Source of the DNA: Planctomycetota bacterium
GTDB taxonomy: Bacteria; Planctomycetota; UBA11346
Length of the DNA: 43,525 nucleotides
Reading direction: 5' to 3'
NCBI GenBank assembly: GCA_027859175.1
Contig: JAQIBG010000432.1
Location: 1 to 43,525 of the forward strand
Below are positions 1 through 8,723 of this stretch, in pieces; within the stretch, counting starts at the first letter, position 1, and the number at the start of each line of letters is the position of its first letter. Below the pieces are notes generated by a model. The model was not told where the DNA came from. It searched no databases and saw only the letters and a list, made by a program, of their open reading frames with translations. The translations under genes were made by a program, and so were the position numbers.

Positions 1-40
1 ATCAGGGCCATGAAGTACAACACCACGGGAGGGACTTCAA

Positions 41-1003
41 ATGCCTGACACACAATGGTTTGCAGACTGCGGCTGGGGCGTTTTCTGCCACTACCTAGCC
101 AACCCGCCAAGCACCAAGACCAACACGCCACTCAGCGCCGAAGCATGGAACCAGCAGGTTGACGCCTTCGACGTAGACGGCCTTGCCCAGCAACTTGAGG
201 CCGTCAAGGCCCCCTACTTCTTCATTACCATCGGCCAAGGCTCGGGCCACTTCTGCGCCCCCAGCGACACCTACGACAAGCTTACCGGCATCACGCCAAG
301 CAAGTGTTCGCAACGCGATCTCGTTGCCGACCTCCACGCGGCACTGGCCCCGCGCGGCATCAAGTTGCTGGTGTATTCGGCGGCCGAGATTGGCTGGGGC
401 GATGCCGAGGCCCGCCCCGGGCTGAAGCTCACCCACCACCACAGCGACCCCGACAGCGGCGGCACCAAGATCTGGCGCCGTCATCGTCAGGTTGCGTTCA
501 TGAAAAATATCGAGGCCATCCACCGCGAGTGGTCAATCCGCTGGGGCAACAAAGTTGCCGGGTGGTGGATTGACGGCTGCTATGAAGAAGAATACCGATT
601 CCCAGACGACAAGGCGCCCAATTTCAAAACCTTCGCCGACTCCTTGCGCGCAGGCAATCGCGACGCCATCGTGTGCTTCAATACCGGCGTGCGCACCCCA
701 ATAAGCTGCACCACGCAATATGAAGATTACACCGCCGGTGAAATTGCCGACGCGCTACCCGAAAGCCCAGGCGCCTGGATTGACAAGCAAGGCCACAAGG
801 CGCGCTATCACGTGCTTAGCTATTTGGGTGACTACTGGTGCAAGGGCGCGCCGCGCTTCCCCACCGCACTGGTGACCGGCTACACCGAGCACGTCATGAG
901 CAAAGGCGGCGTGATGACCTGGGACGTACCGATCGCTCAAAACGGCCTGATTCCAGAGGCCTTTATCCAGCAACTCGCGCAGATCCGCAAGCCGCCTAGG
1001 TAA
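41..1003 (+). CDS. Alpha-L-fucosidase-like (GH29-type) protein, no obvious signal peptide
   Basis: ORF of 320 aa with GGGAGG Shine-Dalgarno upstream of ATG; N-terminal WFADCGWGVFCHY, FITIGQGSGHFCAPSDTYDK and GWWIDGCY (candidate nucleophile Asp) resemble GH29 fucosidase motifs. Confidence 0.7.
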   Translation: MPDTQWFADCGWGVFCHYLANPPSTKTNTPLSAEAWNQQVDAFDVDGLAQQLEAVKAPYFFITIGQGSGHFCAPSDTYDKLTGITPSKCSQRDLVADLHAALAPRGIKLLVYSAAEIGWGDAEARPGLKLTHHHSDPDSGGTKIWRRHRQVAFMKNIEAIHREWSIRWGNKVAGWWIDGCYEEEYRFPDDKAPNFKTFADSLRAGNRDAIVCFNTGVRTPISCTTQYEDYTAGEIADALPESPGAWIDKQGHKARYHVLSYLGDYWCKGAPRFPTALVTGYTEHVMSKGGVMTWDVPIAQNGLIPEAFIQQLAQIRKPPR

Positions 1004-1017
1004 CACATAGCGCGAAG

Positions 1018-2367
1018 CTAAGGCAGGTTGGCAGCCTTGACGCCATTGATCCGGAGGCCATGCACGGTGATGGCGTCAAGCTCTGCTGGACCAACCCCCA
1101 AGTGCCAGATCTGCACCGTGGCCAGCGGATCGCGCCCGCCACGTGAGTCGACAAAAGCGCTCATCGGAATCTCCAAATGGCTCCGTAGGGCCTCTGGAAC
1201 CGGGGCCACGGCTTCAAGATTAGTGACCCACTCCCCCAACGAATTGACCACAACCAGCACCAGCGCGATATCACACGCGCGTTTGGCACTCAGGTCAATT
1301 TCCAGGCTACGGATCTGATTCAACGGAATGACCACACCCTGCCGATCATAGCGCACGCGGATCTCGTGATAGGGCTGGCCCACATCGGTCTCGGTATTGA
1401 TCGCTGGCCGCAAGCCATCGGCCACCGCGCGGCCAAACCATGGCGCATCTAAACCAATTTCGGTCACACCTGACAAAACAGCCTGATCGGCCGACCACAA
1501 TACTTCAATGGCCTCCACCGAGCCAGGCTCAGGCGCACCCAGTGCGGACTGCCCGGACGGCATCGCATCACTACGCCGCTCGCCACCAGCCTGCACCAAG
1601 TCCACCGCACCACCAGGCAACTGCCAAGCGACCTGACCCTCATCCACGGCCAAGGAGCTTGCGGCCGCCTCGACAGTCACCCGGAATCGAGTCCCCACCA
1701 CCCGCATCTCGGCGTGCGGAGTCGCAATCGTCATCGGCAACTCAGGCCGTTGCGGCTGGGCCACAATCGCCATCGATCCGAGCGCGACCCACTGGCGGTT
1801 ATCGGCCTGGAGCTGCCAACGACAGCCGGCCTGGAGCTGGATCAGGCTGCCATCACGCAAGGCGATCCGTGCTGGGCCATGCACCCAAGCACCCGCATCC
1901 AAATCTGATCCGGGGCGCACCACGGCATCGGGCGCCCCTTCAAGCAGCGTGGCCAGAAGCCGCGCCGTGCTCGGCGTCGGGTCCACAAGCACAGGCCGAG
2001 TCTGATCGCGCGACTGCATCGCCACCAGACCACCGATCAGCCCCAGCGTCGCCACCAGCAGCAAGCCAATCACAGCCGGATGAATGGCACGCCGACGCGG
2101 TGCTGGCTGCCGACGGTGGCCGGGCTGACGCGCAGACCGTTTGCGCGGCGCCCGTGGGTGCACGCCGGTGCCGGTGCTGGCAAGCACCGGCACCGCCTTA
2201 CTGCTATCACCCAGATAGGTCTCCAACAGCGCGCCATCAATCGCGATCAGCGCAGCCCAAGCTCGGCGTACGTCGACATCAGCTAACAATTCGCTGAGTT
2301 CGTCGGCCTCAGCCGTTGTCAATGCGCCATCGATCAAGCGCTCATACAGAGCCTCCAAGCGCTTCAT
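1018..2367 (-). CDS. FecR-like anti-sigma factor with one TM segment and a large C-terminal domain
   Basis: N-terminal MKRLEALYERLIDGALTTAEADELSELLAD (regulator-type N-domain), TM AVIGLLLVATLGLIGGLVAM, FecR-like ATPHAEMRVVGTRFRVTVEAAASSLAVDEGQVAW, then about 190 aa of additional C-terminal sequence; ATGA overlap with upstream sigma gene. Confidence 0.8.
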   Translation of the reverse strand: MKRLEALYERLIDGALTTAEADELSELLADVDVRRAWAALIAIDGALLETYLGDSSKAVPVLASTGTGVHPRAPRKRSARQPGHRRQPAPRRRAIHPAVIGLLLVATLGLIGGLVAMQSRDQTRPVLVDPTPSTARLLATLLEGAPDAVVRPGSDLDAGAWVHGPARIALRDGSLIQLQAGCRWQLQADNRQWVALGSMAIVAQPQRPELPMTIATPHAEMRVVGTRFRVTVEAAASSLAVDEGQVAWQLPGGAVDLVQAGGERRSDAMPSGQSALGAPEPGSVEAIEVLWSADQAVLSGVTEIGLDAPWFGRAVADGLRPAINTETDVGQPYHEIRVRYDRQGVVIPLNQIRSLEIDLSAKRACDIALVLVVVNSLGEWVTNLEAVAPVPEALRSHLEIPMSAFVDSRGGRDPLATVQIWHLGVGPAELDAITVHGLRINGVKAANLP

Positions 2368-2918
2368 TGCACCTGCTCCCGCCGGCGCTCAATGCAGTTC
2401 CGCAAGGCGGCACGAATCCGACTCAGACTCACCTGAATCGCGCCTGCCGTGGCATGAAGCCGTTCAGCGATCGCGTCAAGGCTCAGGCCCTGGTGGTAGC
2501 GCAGGCCAATTAACTCTTGGTGCCGCGGCTGGGCTCCCTCAAGGCAAGTTTGCAGATGATGCAAGTCTTCGTCACAGCGCAGATCTTGTTCCTGGAGGGC
2601 CTGCTCGATGCGCTCCTGCAACTCCTCTGGCAACACGGGGCGCTCGCGCCGATGCCGCTTACAAATTTTTGGCGCCACCTTTCGGGCAATCCCACGCACC
2701 CAAGCATCGAAATCGCGACTGCGATCAAAATCCTCAATTCGGCGCAACACGATCATGTAGCACTCTTGGAAGGCATCCTCAACCAAGTCCTGGGGCAGCC
2801 ATAAACGCAGAAAGCCAAGCAACTGTTGGCGCCGGGCAACGAAACGCCCCAACAGCGCGTGCCCACTGGCATCGTGGCCCAAGTCGGTGACATCCTCAGA
2901 ATCGGTTTCGCCGCCCAT
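2364..2918 (-). CDS. RNA polymerase sigma-70 family (ECF-like) factor
   Basis: LVEDAFQECYMIVLRRIEDFDRSRDFDAWVRGIARK (region 2) and LIGLRYHQGLSLDAIAERLHATAGAIQVSLSRIRAALRNCI (region 4); start chosen at MGGETDSED within the 2364..2996 ORF. Confidence 0.88.
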   Translation of the reverse strand: MGGETDSEDVTDLGHDASGHALLGRFVARRQQLLGFLRLWLPQDLVEDAFQECYMIVLRRIEDFDRSRDFDAWVRGIARKVAPKICKRHRRERPVLPEELQERIEQALQEQDLRCDEDLHHLQTCLEGAQPRHQELIGLRYHQGLSLDAIAERLHATAGAIQVSLSRIRAALRNCIERRREQVQ

Positions 2919-3119
2919 GCCGGCTACCCTAACAAGCAGACACCAGTGATGGCAACGCCAATCATGTGAGTGAGCCACATCGCCACGACCTAGCAAGGCG
3001 GCTGTATGGTTCGAAGTGCTCGCGGCAAGGGCGCCGCTGAGTGAGCCACCGCGGGTGGCCCAAGCACCCAGTCTGTATGGTTTCGACTCCTGCCGGCAAT
3101 TGCCACTGGAGACAAGCCC

Positions 3120-6100
3120 ATGTGGACCCGCAGTTTTGCACTTCTGACCTTATGCTCCAGTCTAGCCCTGGCCCTTGATGCCAAGCCCCGCGTGATTGAA
3201 ATCGCGCCGGTCACACCTGACACCATCCGCGTAGTCGTGATTCACGGTGAAGCTGCCAGCGGCGCCCTGGAGCCCTATGTTCCGCAAGCAGACGACATCC
3301 TGGAGGTAAAGGGCAAGACCCGCGTGGTCTACGCCCCCGACTACCGCATTCGCGGTCACTTGACCAATCACGGAGCCCAGGTCCTGTTCCGGCCGGTCGA
3401 CGTACTAGCCAAAGACAACTGGGATGCCGACCGTCTATTTGCGACGTCAAACGTGGCACTGAGCTCAAGCAACGACAGTGCCTTCTCGAGCCCCCATCAG
3501 CCCAGCGCGATCGCGCGCAAGAGCAAGGTCCACCACTTTCGCATGAACGCACTCGGCGCCGACGCAAACTGGCCGCCGCCATTTTCCGAACGCCACACGG
3601 CCTATCTCACATTTTCCACGGCACTCACTCCAGGCAAAACCTATCGCCTAGACCTCAGCGCAGCCGGATGCGGCATCCACGATTATCTCCACCAACCCCA
3701 CAACGTTGTCACCGAATCCGTTCACGTCACCCACCTCGGCTTTCGCCCCGATGACCCATCCAAACACGCCTACCTGAGCTTATGGCTCGGCACCGGAGGC
3801 GCCTATGACTTCAATGACCAACAAGCCTTCGAGTTGATCGACCACAACACCGGCAGCACTGTCTTCAGCGGCCAGGCCAGCCAGGTCCGCGCCGTCGATG
3901 GGCAAGACGGCTTCGGCGAAGTTCACACTGGAACCGAGGTCTTAGTGTGCGACTTCTCCTCCTTTGACACCCCCGGTACCTATCGCCTCTATGTACCCGG
4001 CTACGGCTGCTCCTACCCCTTCCAGATCGATGACAATGCCACCTGGCAAGTGGCCGCGCGCAGCGCGATCCGTGGCCTCTACCACCATCGCTCTGGGATT
4101 GCCCTAACCGCCCCCTACGCCAGCTGGGAGCGGCCACGAAACTTTCACCCCGATGATGGTGTCGACATCTTCCAGTGCACCACCACCTGGGCCGTGGCGC
4201 CAAGCTCTGACGAACAAACCGAGATCCACGCCGCACTCAATGCCAGTAAAACCAGCAGTACAATCGAGGCCTGGGGTGGCTACCACGATGCCGGCGACTG
4301 GGATCGGCGCCCGCAACACCTCGGCATTCCACGCTTGCTGCTGCAACTGTACGACATCAACCCCGGCTATTGGCAGCAACAGGATCTCAATCTTCCGCCC
4401 GATGGCAGCTTACCAGACCTTCTCTGCGAAGCGGTGTGGCTGGTCGATTTTTACCAGCGAATGCAACGCAATGATGGCGGCGTGCGCGGCATGATTGAGC
4501 TCGACCAAGAAGGCACGCAATGGCCCGATGCCAGCTTCACCAATAGCCTGACCGTCTTGGCAACCGATGCCGACCCAATGACCAGCTACCTGTTCGCCTC
4601 CGTTGCCGCTCAAGCAGCTCGCGTCATTGCGCCCTTCGACAGTGCGCGCGCAGCCGGCTACCAAACCAGCGCCGAGAACGCGATGGCCTGGGCCGAAGCT
4701 TGGCTGGCAAACAATAACGGCGCCGCTCTGCATCACGGCTACCGCGATGCACGCAATGCCGCTGCGCTCGAACTGTATCGGCTAACTGGCGCCACAAACT
4801 GGCACCAACTATTTCTCCAGACCACGGCTTTCGATGGCAGCAAAGAGCTCAAGACCCAAGTTTGGGACAGCCACGATCAAGCCTTCAACGCCTTGGAATA
4901 TTGGCTGGCAGCTGATCGCAGCCGAGATCAACAGGTCCTCGCGAATGTGACCACCGCCATCACCGCCAGCGGCGAAGAGTGGCTAGGATTCCGAGCTTTA
5001 TTTGGCTTTGGCAACACACGAAATCCCTACGCCCCTCCCGGCTGGGGAAACATCACCCTGCCGGCCGCGATTCCACTGGTCGGCGCCCACCTCGTCACCG
5101 ACGATGAACGCTACCTATCGGGCTTGATCGAAAGCGTCCAATACAGCCTCGGCGCTAACCCCGACAACCGCAGCTATGTCACAGGATTGGGCCACAATCA
5201 GCCCGAACTGCCCCTGCATATGGACTCGCTAACCATGGGCACCGCGCCGCCTGAAGGCATCGTCCTCTACGGCCCCCATCCCGGTTACGAGTGGTCACAA
5301 TATTTATGGGAAGATGCCTACGTTCCCGCCATTAACTCGTGGCCAGTTGGCGAACGCTTTGCTCACCTCGGCGGCGGCGGCGTACAGAGTAATGAGTACA
5401 CCGTTATGCAAGGCATGGGGCCAGGTGCTTTCCTGTGGGGGTATCTCGCGGCCCAGGGGCGTGACACCACGCCGGCAAATCGGCCACCAAAGGCTGAGTT
5501 CAGCAGCAGCAGCGATGATCTACGCGTCCAACTCGATGCTTCTGCCTCGTCTGATCCAGATGGCGACACGCTTAGCTATACCTGGAATTATGGCGATGGC
5601 GGCAGCGCTAGCGGCAAGACGGCAGACCACACCTATGCAGCCGCTGGCAGCTATACCATCACGCTAAACGTCAGCGATGGCGCCCTCAGCCACACCACCA
5701 GCAAAACCGTCACCGTCTCAGCAGCCGCGGCGCCATTGCTGCCTGCGCTAAGCGACCCGGGCAATCTCAAGGCCGGCTTACGCTACCGCAGTTTTATCGG
5801 CACTTGGAGCGCCCTGCCTGACTTTGCAAGCCTGAGCGAACACAGCAGCGGCATTGCCACCACCCTGGGCTTGGACCAGCGCCCTGCTGATGATAATTTT
5901 GCCCTGAGCTTCGACGGCTCTCTGTTGGCCCCCGCAGACGGCGTCTATCAGTTTACCCTCAGCAGTGACGACGGTAGCCGCCTATTCATTGATGGCGAAC
6001 TGGTGATTAATCACGACGGCCTGCACGGCGCCGACAGCAAGACCGGCAGCATCGGCCTAGCACAAGGCCTGCATGCAATCTCGGTCGATTACTTCGAGAA

Positions 6101-6332
6101 GTCCGGCGGCCAAGCTCTGACCGTGCAGTGGACGCCCCCCGGCGGCACCGCTGTCAGCATTCCGGCCGCAGCGCTATCCCATCCGGATACCGGTGACCAA
6201 GCCTACCAAGCGGCGGACGGCCTGGTGGTTATGGAAGCAGAAGCGGCCACTGGTGGTGCCGCTGGCCGTGGCGCCTACACCGGCACCACGCTGCCAACCG
6301 GGAGCGGCGGCCATGCCAACGACGCGTCGTAG
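3120..6332 (+). CDS. GH9 family glycoside hydrolase (endoglucanase-like) with PKD and PA14 domains, C-terminus probably truncated
   Basis: Signal peptide; N-terminal Ig-like domain; GGYHDAGDWDRRPQH (GH9 catalytic base motif), YSLGANPDNRSYVTGLG and NEYTVMQGMGPGAFLWGYL (C-terminal GH9 motifs); PKD LDASASSDPDGDTLSYTWNYGDG; PA14 GVYQFTLSSDDGSRLFIDGELVINHDGLHG. Confidence 0.9.
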   Translation: MWTRSFALLTLCSSLALALDAKPRVIEIAPVTPDTIRVVVIHGEAASGALEPYVPQADDILEVKGKTRVVYAPDYRIRGHLTNHGAQVLFRPVDVLAKDNWDADRLFATSNVALSSSNDSAFSSPHQPSAIARKSKVHHFRMNALGADANWPPPFSERHTAYLTFSTALTPGKTYRLDLSAAGCGIHDYLHQPHNVVTESVHVTHLGFRPDDPSKHAYLSLWLGTGGAYDFNDQQAFELIDHNTGSTVFSGQASQVRAVDGQDGFGEVHTGTEVLVCDFSSFDTPGTYRLYVPGYGCSYPFQIDDNATWQVAARSAIRGLYHHRSGIALTAPYASWERPRNFHPDDGVDIFQCTTTWAVAPSSDEQTEIHAALNASKTSSTIEAWGGYHDAGDWDRRPQHLGIPRLLLQLYDINPGYWQQQDLNLPPDGSLPDLLCEAVWLVDFYQRMQRNDGGVRGMIELDQEGTQWPDASFTNSLTVLATDADPMTSYLFASVAAQAARVIAPFDSARAAGYQTSAENAMAWAEAWLANNNGAALHHGYRDARNAAALELYRLTGATNWHQLFLQTTAFDGSKELKTQVWDSHDQAFNALEYWLAADRSRDQQVLANVTTAITASGEEWLGFRALFGFGNTRNPYAPPGWGNITLPAAIPLVGAHLVTDDERYLSGLIESVQYSLGANPDNRSYVTGLGHNQPELPLHMDSLTMGTAPPEGIVLYGPHPGYEWSQYLWEDAYVPAINSWPVGERFAHLGGGGVQSNEYTVMQGMGPGAFLWGYLAAQGRDTTPANRPPKAEFSSSSDDLRVQLDASASSDPDGDTLSYTWNYGDGGSASGKTADHTYAAAGSYTITLNVSDGALSHTTSKTVTVSAAAAPLLPALSDPGNLKAGLRYRSFIGTWSALPDFASLSEHSSGIATTLGLDQRPADDNFALSFDGSLLAPADGVYQFTLSSDDGSRLFIDGELVINHDGLHGADSKTGSIGLAQGLHAISVDYFEKSGGQALTVQWTPPGGTAVSIPAAALSHPDTGDQAYQAADGLVVMEAEAATGGAAGRGAYTGTTLPTGSGGHANDAS

Positions 6333-6655
6333 GCGCATACCACGAACAAGGAACATCGCGGGCTAAAGCCCACGCCACGGGTTGGATGCCGGCAGGTGTT
6401 GGTTGCGGTTGGTGCTTAGCGTGGCGTGGGCTTTAGCCCGCGATCTTCCCGGTGCGCGCTTCGCGCGTTGGATGCCGGCAGGTGCTCGCGCGCGTCAGGC
6501 CCTGGCGTACCACGAACAAGGAACATCGCGGGCTAAAGCCCACGCCACGGGTTGGAGCCGGCAGGTGCTCGCGCGCGTCTGGCCCTGGCGTACCACGCCG
6601 CCGGTCGGGAGCGGCGACCGTGCCTACGACGCGCCGTAGGCGCGCACCAGGAACC
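6284..6655. repeat. REP-like repeat block with direct and inverted copies
   Basis: 49-bp identical direct repeat TACCACGAACAAGGAACATCGCGGGCTAAAGCCCACGCCACGGGTTGGA at 6338-6386 and 6508-6556; inverted copy GTGGCGTGGGCTTTAGCCCGCGAT at 6421-6444; diverged flanking copies at about 6285-6347 and 6592-6654 (ACCACGC.GCC..(C/T)CGGGAGCGGCG.CC.TGCC.ACGACGCG.CGTAGGCGC..ACCA.GAAC). Confidence 0.9.
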
Positions 6656-6674
6656 AGAAACCAAGAACCAACCC

Positions 6675-7397
6675 TCAACGCCCAGCAATCACGCTCGGAT
6701 CTTTGATCCCATACCAAGCCTGCTTCGGTGACAGCGATTCGTTATGGCCGTCACAGAAGTTATAATTGGCGCGTCCACGATGGCGAATCTCGGCATCGTG
6801 GTGATCGCGGAACTTGCCCTCAGCACCCAACGTGGTGATGCCTGCCCCCCAGGAACAGCCGAACACGACGCGATCAGACTGGTGCTTGACCGTCGCCTGA
6901 TGGAAGTCGGTATTGTTCCAACTCATCACCTGGATGAAATTGGTGGCGTCGCTGTTCGGACGATCCAGGTAATTGTTCATGCCAAAACCGGGTCGCCACC
7001 CCCAAGCACCACTCTTATCATTCACGAAATCTGGGCAGCCTTTGATGACCGTGCTGATATCGCCCTTCACAATGGCCAGGCGACCATCGCGATCAACGCG
7101 TTCGCGCTCTACATAGGGCGCAAGCTCCAGAAACCAGATCGTCGTCGGCCCCCACGCCGCCTCACATTGCGTATAGGTCTCGCGCCGGACATAGTAGCCG
7201 TCGTTGTCTTCCTGATACGCCAAGTGGGCCATTCCAATCTGGCGCAGATTTGAGTTACACTTGATCGCCCGCGCCGAAGCGCGCGCCATGTTCACCGCCG
7301 GAATCAACAGGCCTGCCAGCACAGCGATGATCGACACCACCACCAGCAATTCGATTAACGTAAACCCCTTGTCGCTCCGCATGGACATGCTCCTCAC
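6675..7397 (-). CDS. Prepilin-type N-terminal cleavage/methylation domain protein (pseudopilin 1)
   Basis: [48 protein letters not shown]-terminal [18 protein letters not shown]. Confidence 0.92.
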   Translation of the reverse strand: MRSMSMRSDKGFTLIELLVVVSIIAVLAGLLIPAVNMARASARAIKCNSNLRQIGMAHLAYQEDNDGYYVRRETYTQCEAAWGPTTIWFLELAPYVERERVDRDGRLAIVKGDISTVIKGCPDFVNDKSGAWGWRPGFGMNNYLDRPNSDATNFIQVMSWNNTDFHQATVKHQSDRVVFGCSWGAGITTLGAEGKFRDHHDAEIRHRGRANYNFCDGHNESLSPKQAWYGIKDPSVIAGR

Positions 7398-7418
7398 TAT
7401 AGATGCACAGACCTCAGA

Positions 7419-8723
7419 TTACAAGGCGCGTTGCGCCGCTACCGCTGCATCTTCGAGTGGCCAACTGCATTGATGCGGGTCAAGCCCGGCACGCGCGGCA
7501 TATGCCGCAAGCTGGCCGGCGCCTTCGCCCATGGCCACGGCATTGCCGGTAACCCGGTAACTCGCATGCGCGAAAAAGTCACCGGAGATGCACCGACCCG
7601 CCATCAGCAGGTTATCAACATCACAGGCAATCAGGCTGCGCATCGGTACATCATAGGGCTGGGCCTTGACCCCTTCCCCGCCCAAACCTTTCCCCTTGCT
7701 GGGATTGGTGCTGTGCACATCCACGCAGAAGGTGGCGCGACACACTGCGTCATCAAAACGCGCGCCGCGCACAAGATCGTCAGCACTGAGCATGTAGCGA
7801 CCATGAATGCGACGGCCTTCGCGAATGCCAATCTGGGCGCTGGTCGCCACCAGACAAATATCGTTCCACACGCCGCCACGGCTGCGCAAGGCATCAACGA
7901 TGCGGTTAACCTCATCGCGCCCAGCCAGGGTGGCCTGCGAGACATCATCAGCGCTAAAGCCACAGGCTTGGTACTGGTGGTTCGCCATCATCAAGAACAG
8001 GTCATCGTAAACATGAAACAGGCTGGGCCTGGCGTAGGAGGGATCGACCCCACCTGCGCAAATGTCATTGCGGAAGTTATCGGTGACCTCGGCATAGCGA
8101 CCAGCCTGACCACACAAATAGTCATGCCCGATGGCCGCAACATCAAGACCACCAACCAAGGCAATCATGCTCATCGGCTGAGCCTCGCCTGGGGCATCGG
8201 GGCGACCGTAGTCAAAACCACAGCCCGCCGCCGCAGCCAGGTCACCATCGCCAGTGCAGTCGATGTACACCGCGGCTCGCCACGCCTCCACGCCCGACTT
8301 TGAGGCCGTCAGCACCGCGTCAATTCGCTCGCCACTGCGCACCACCTCAACAACCCGCGTATGCAAGCGCACCCCAACCCCAGCCTCCTGACACATCTGC
8401 TCGAGGGCGTATTTGGTTTGCTCCACATCATACGCGCTCTTGGCGCCACCCGGCTCATTGGCGCGCGGCTTGGCGCTCATGCGCTGATGGATCTCGGCCA
8501 TCAAGCCCGTTTTGTTGTTGGCATCGATGACCCAGCACAGCAAGCCGCTGGTCCAAATACCACCCAGGCACCCAGCGCTTTCAATCACATGCACCGAGGC
8601 CCCGGCGCGTCCGGCTGCGATGGCTGCTGCCACCCCGGCCGGCCCGCCACCGCACACCAGTACATCGACTTCGCGAACAACAGGCACACTCCGTGCCGGA
8701 GCTTCAATACGTGTGGTCGTCAT
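7419..8723 (-). CDS. FAD-dependent oxidoreductase (FAD_oxidored-like)
   Basis: VDVLVCGGGPAGVAAAIAAGRAGASVHVIESAGCLGG dinucleotide-binding motif; YIDCTGDGDLAAAAG; CDVDNLLMAGRCISGDFFAHASYRV; TAATG start/stop overlap with upstream gene. Confidence 0.9.
   Translation of the reverse strand: MTTTRIEAPARSVPVVREVDVLVCGGGPAGVAAAIAAGRAGASVHVIESAGCLGGIWTSGLLCWVIDANNKTGLMAEIHQRMSAKPRANEPGGAKSAYDVEQTKYALEQMCQEAGVGVRLHTRVVEVVRSGERIDAVLTASKSGVEAWRAAVYIDCTGDGDLAAAAGCGFDYGRPDAPGEAQPMSMIALVGGLDVAAIGHDYLCGQAGRYAEVTDNFRNDICAGGVDPSYARPSLFHVYDDLFLMMANHQYQACGFSADDVSQATLAGRDEVNRIVDALRSRGGVWNDICLVATSAQIGIREGRRIHGRYMLSADDLVRGARFDDAVCRATFCVDVHSTNPSKGKGLGGEGVKAQPYDVPMRSLIACDVDNLLMAGRCISGDFFAHASYRVTGNAVAMGEGAGQLAAYAARAGLDPHQCSWPLEDAAVAAQRAL

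Noticed and set aside
1440-2297. 285-aa plus-strand ORF
   Set aside because: Pro/His/Arg-rich antisense of the anti-sigma gene
6433-6717. Small ORFs within the repeat block (6382..6639, 6452..6706, 6433..6717)
   Set aside because: They translate repeated REP-like DNA on both strands, not protein-coding sequence
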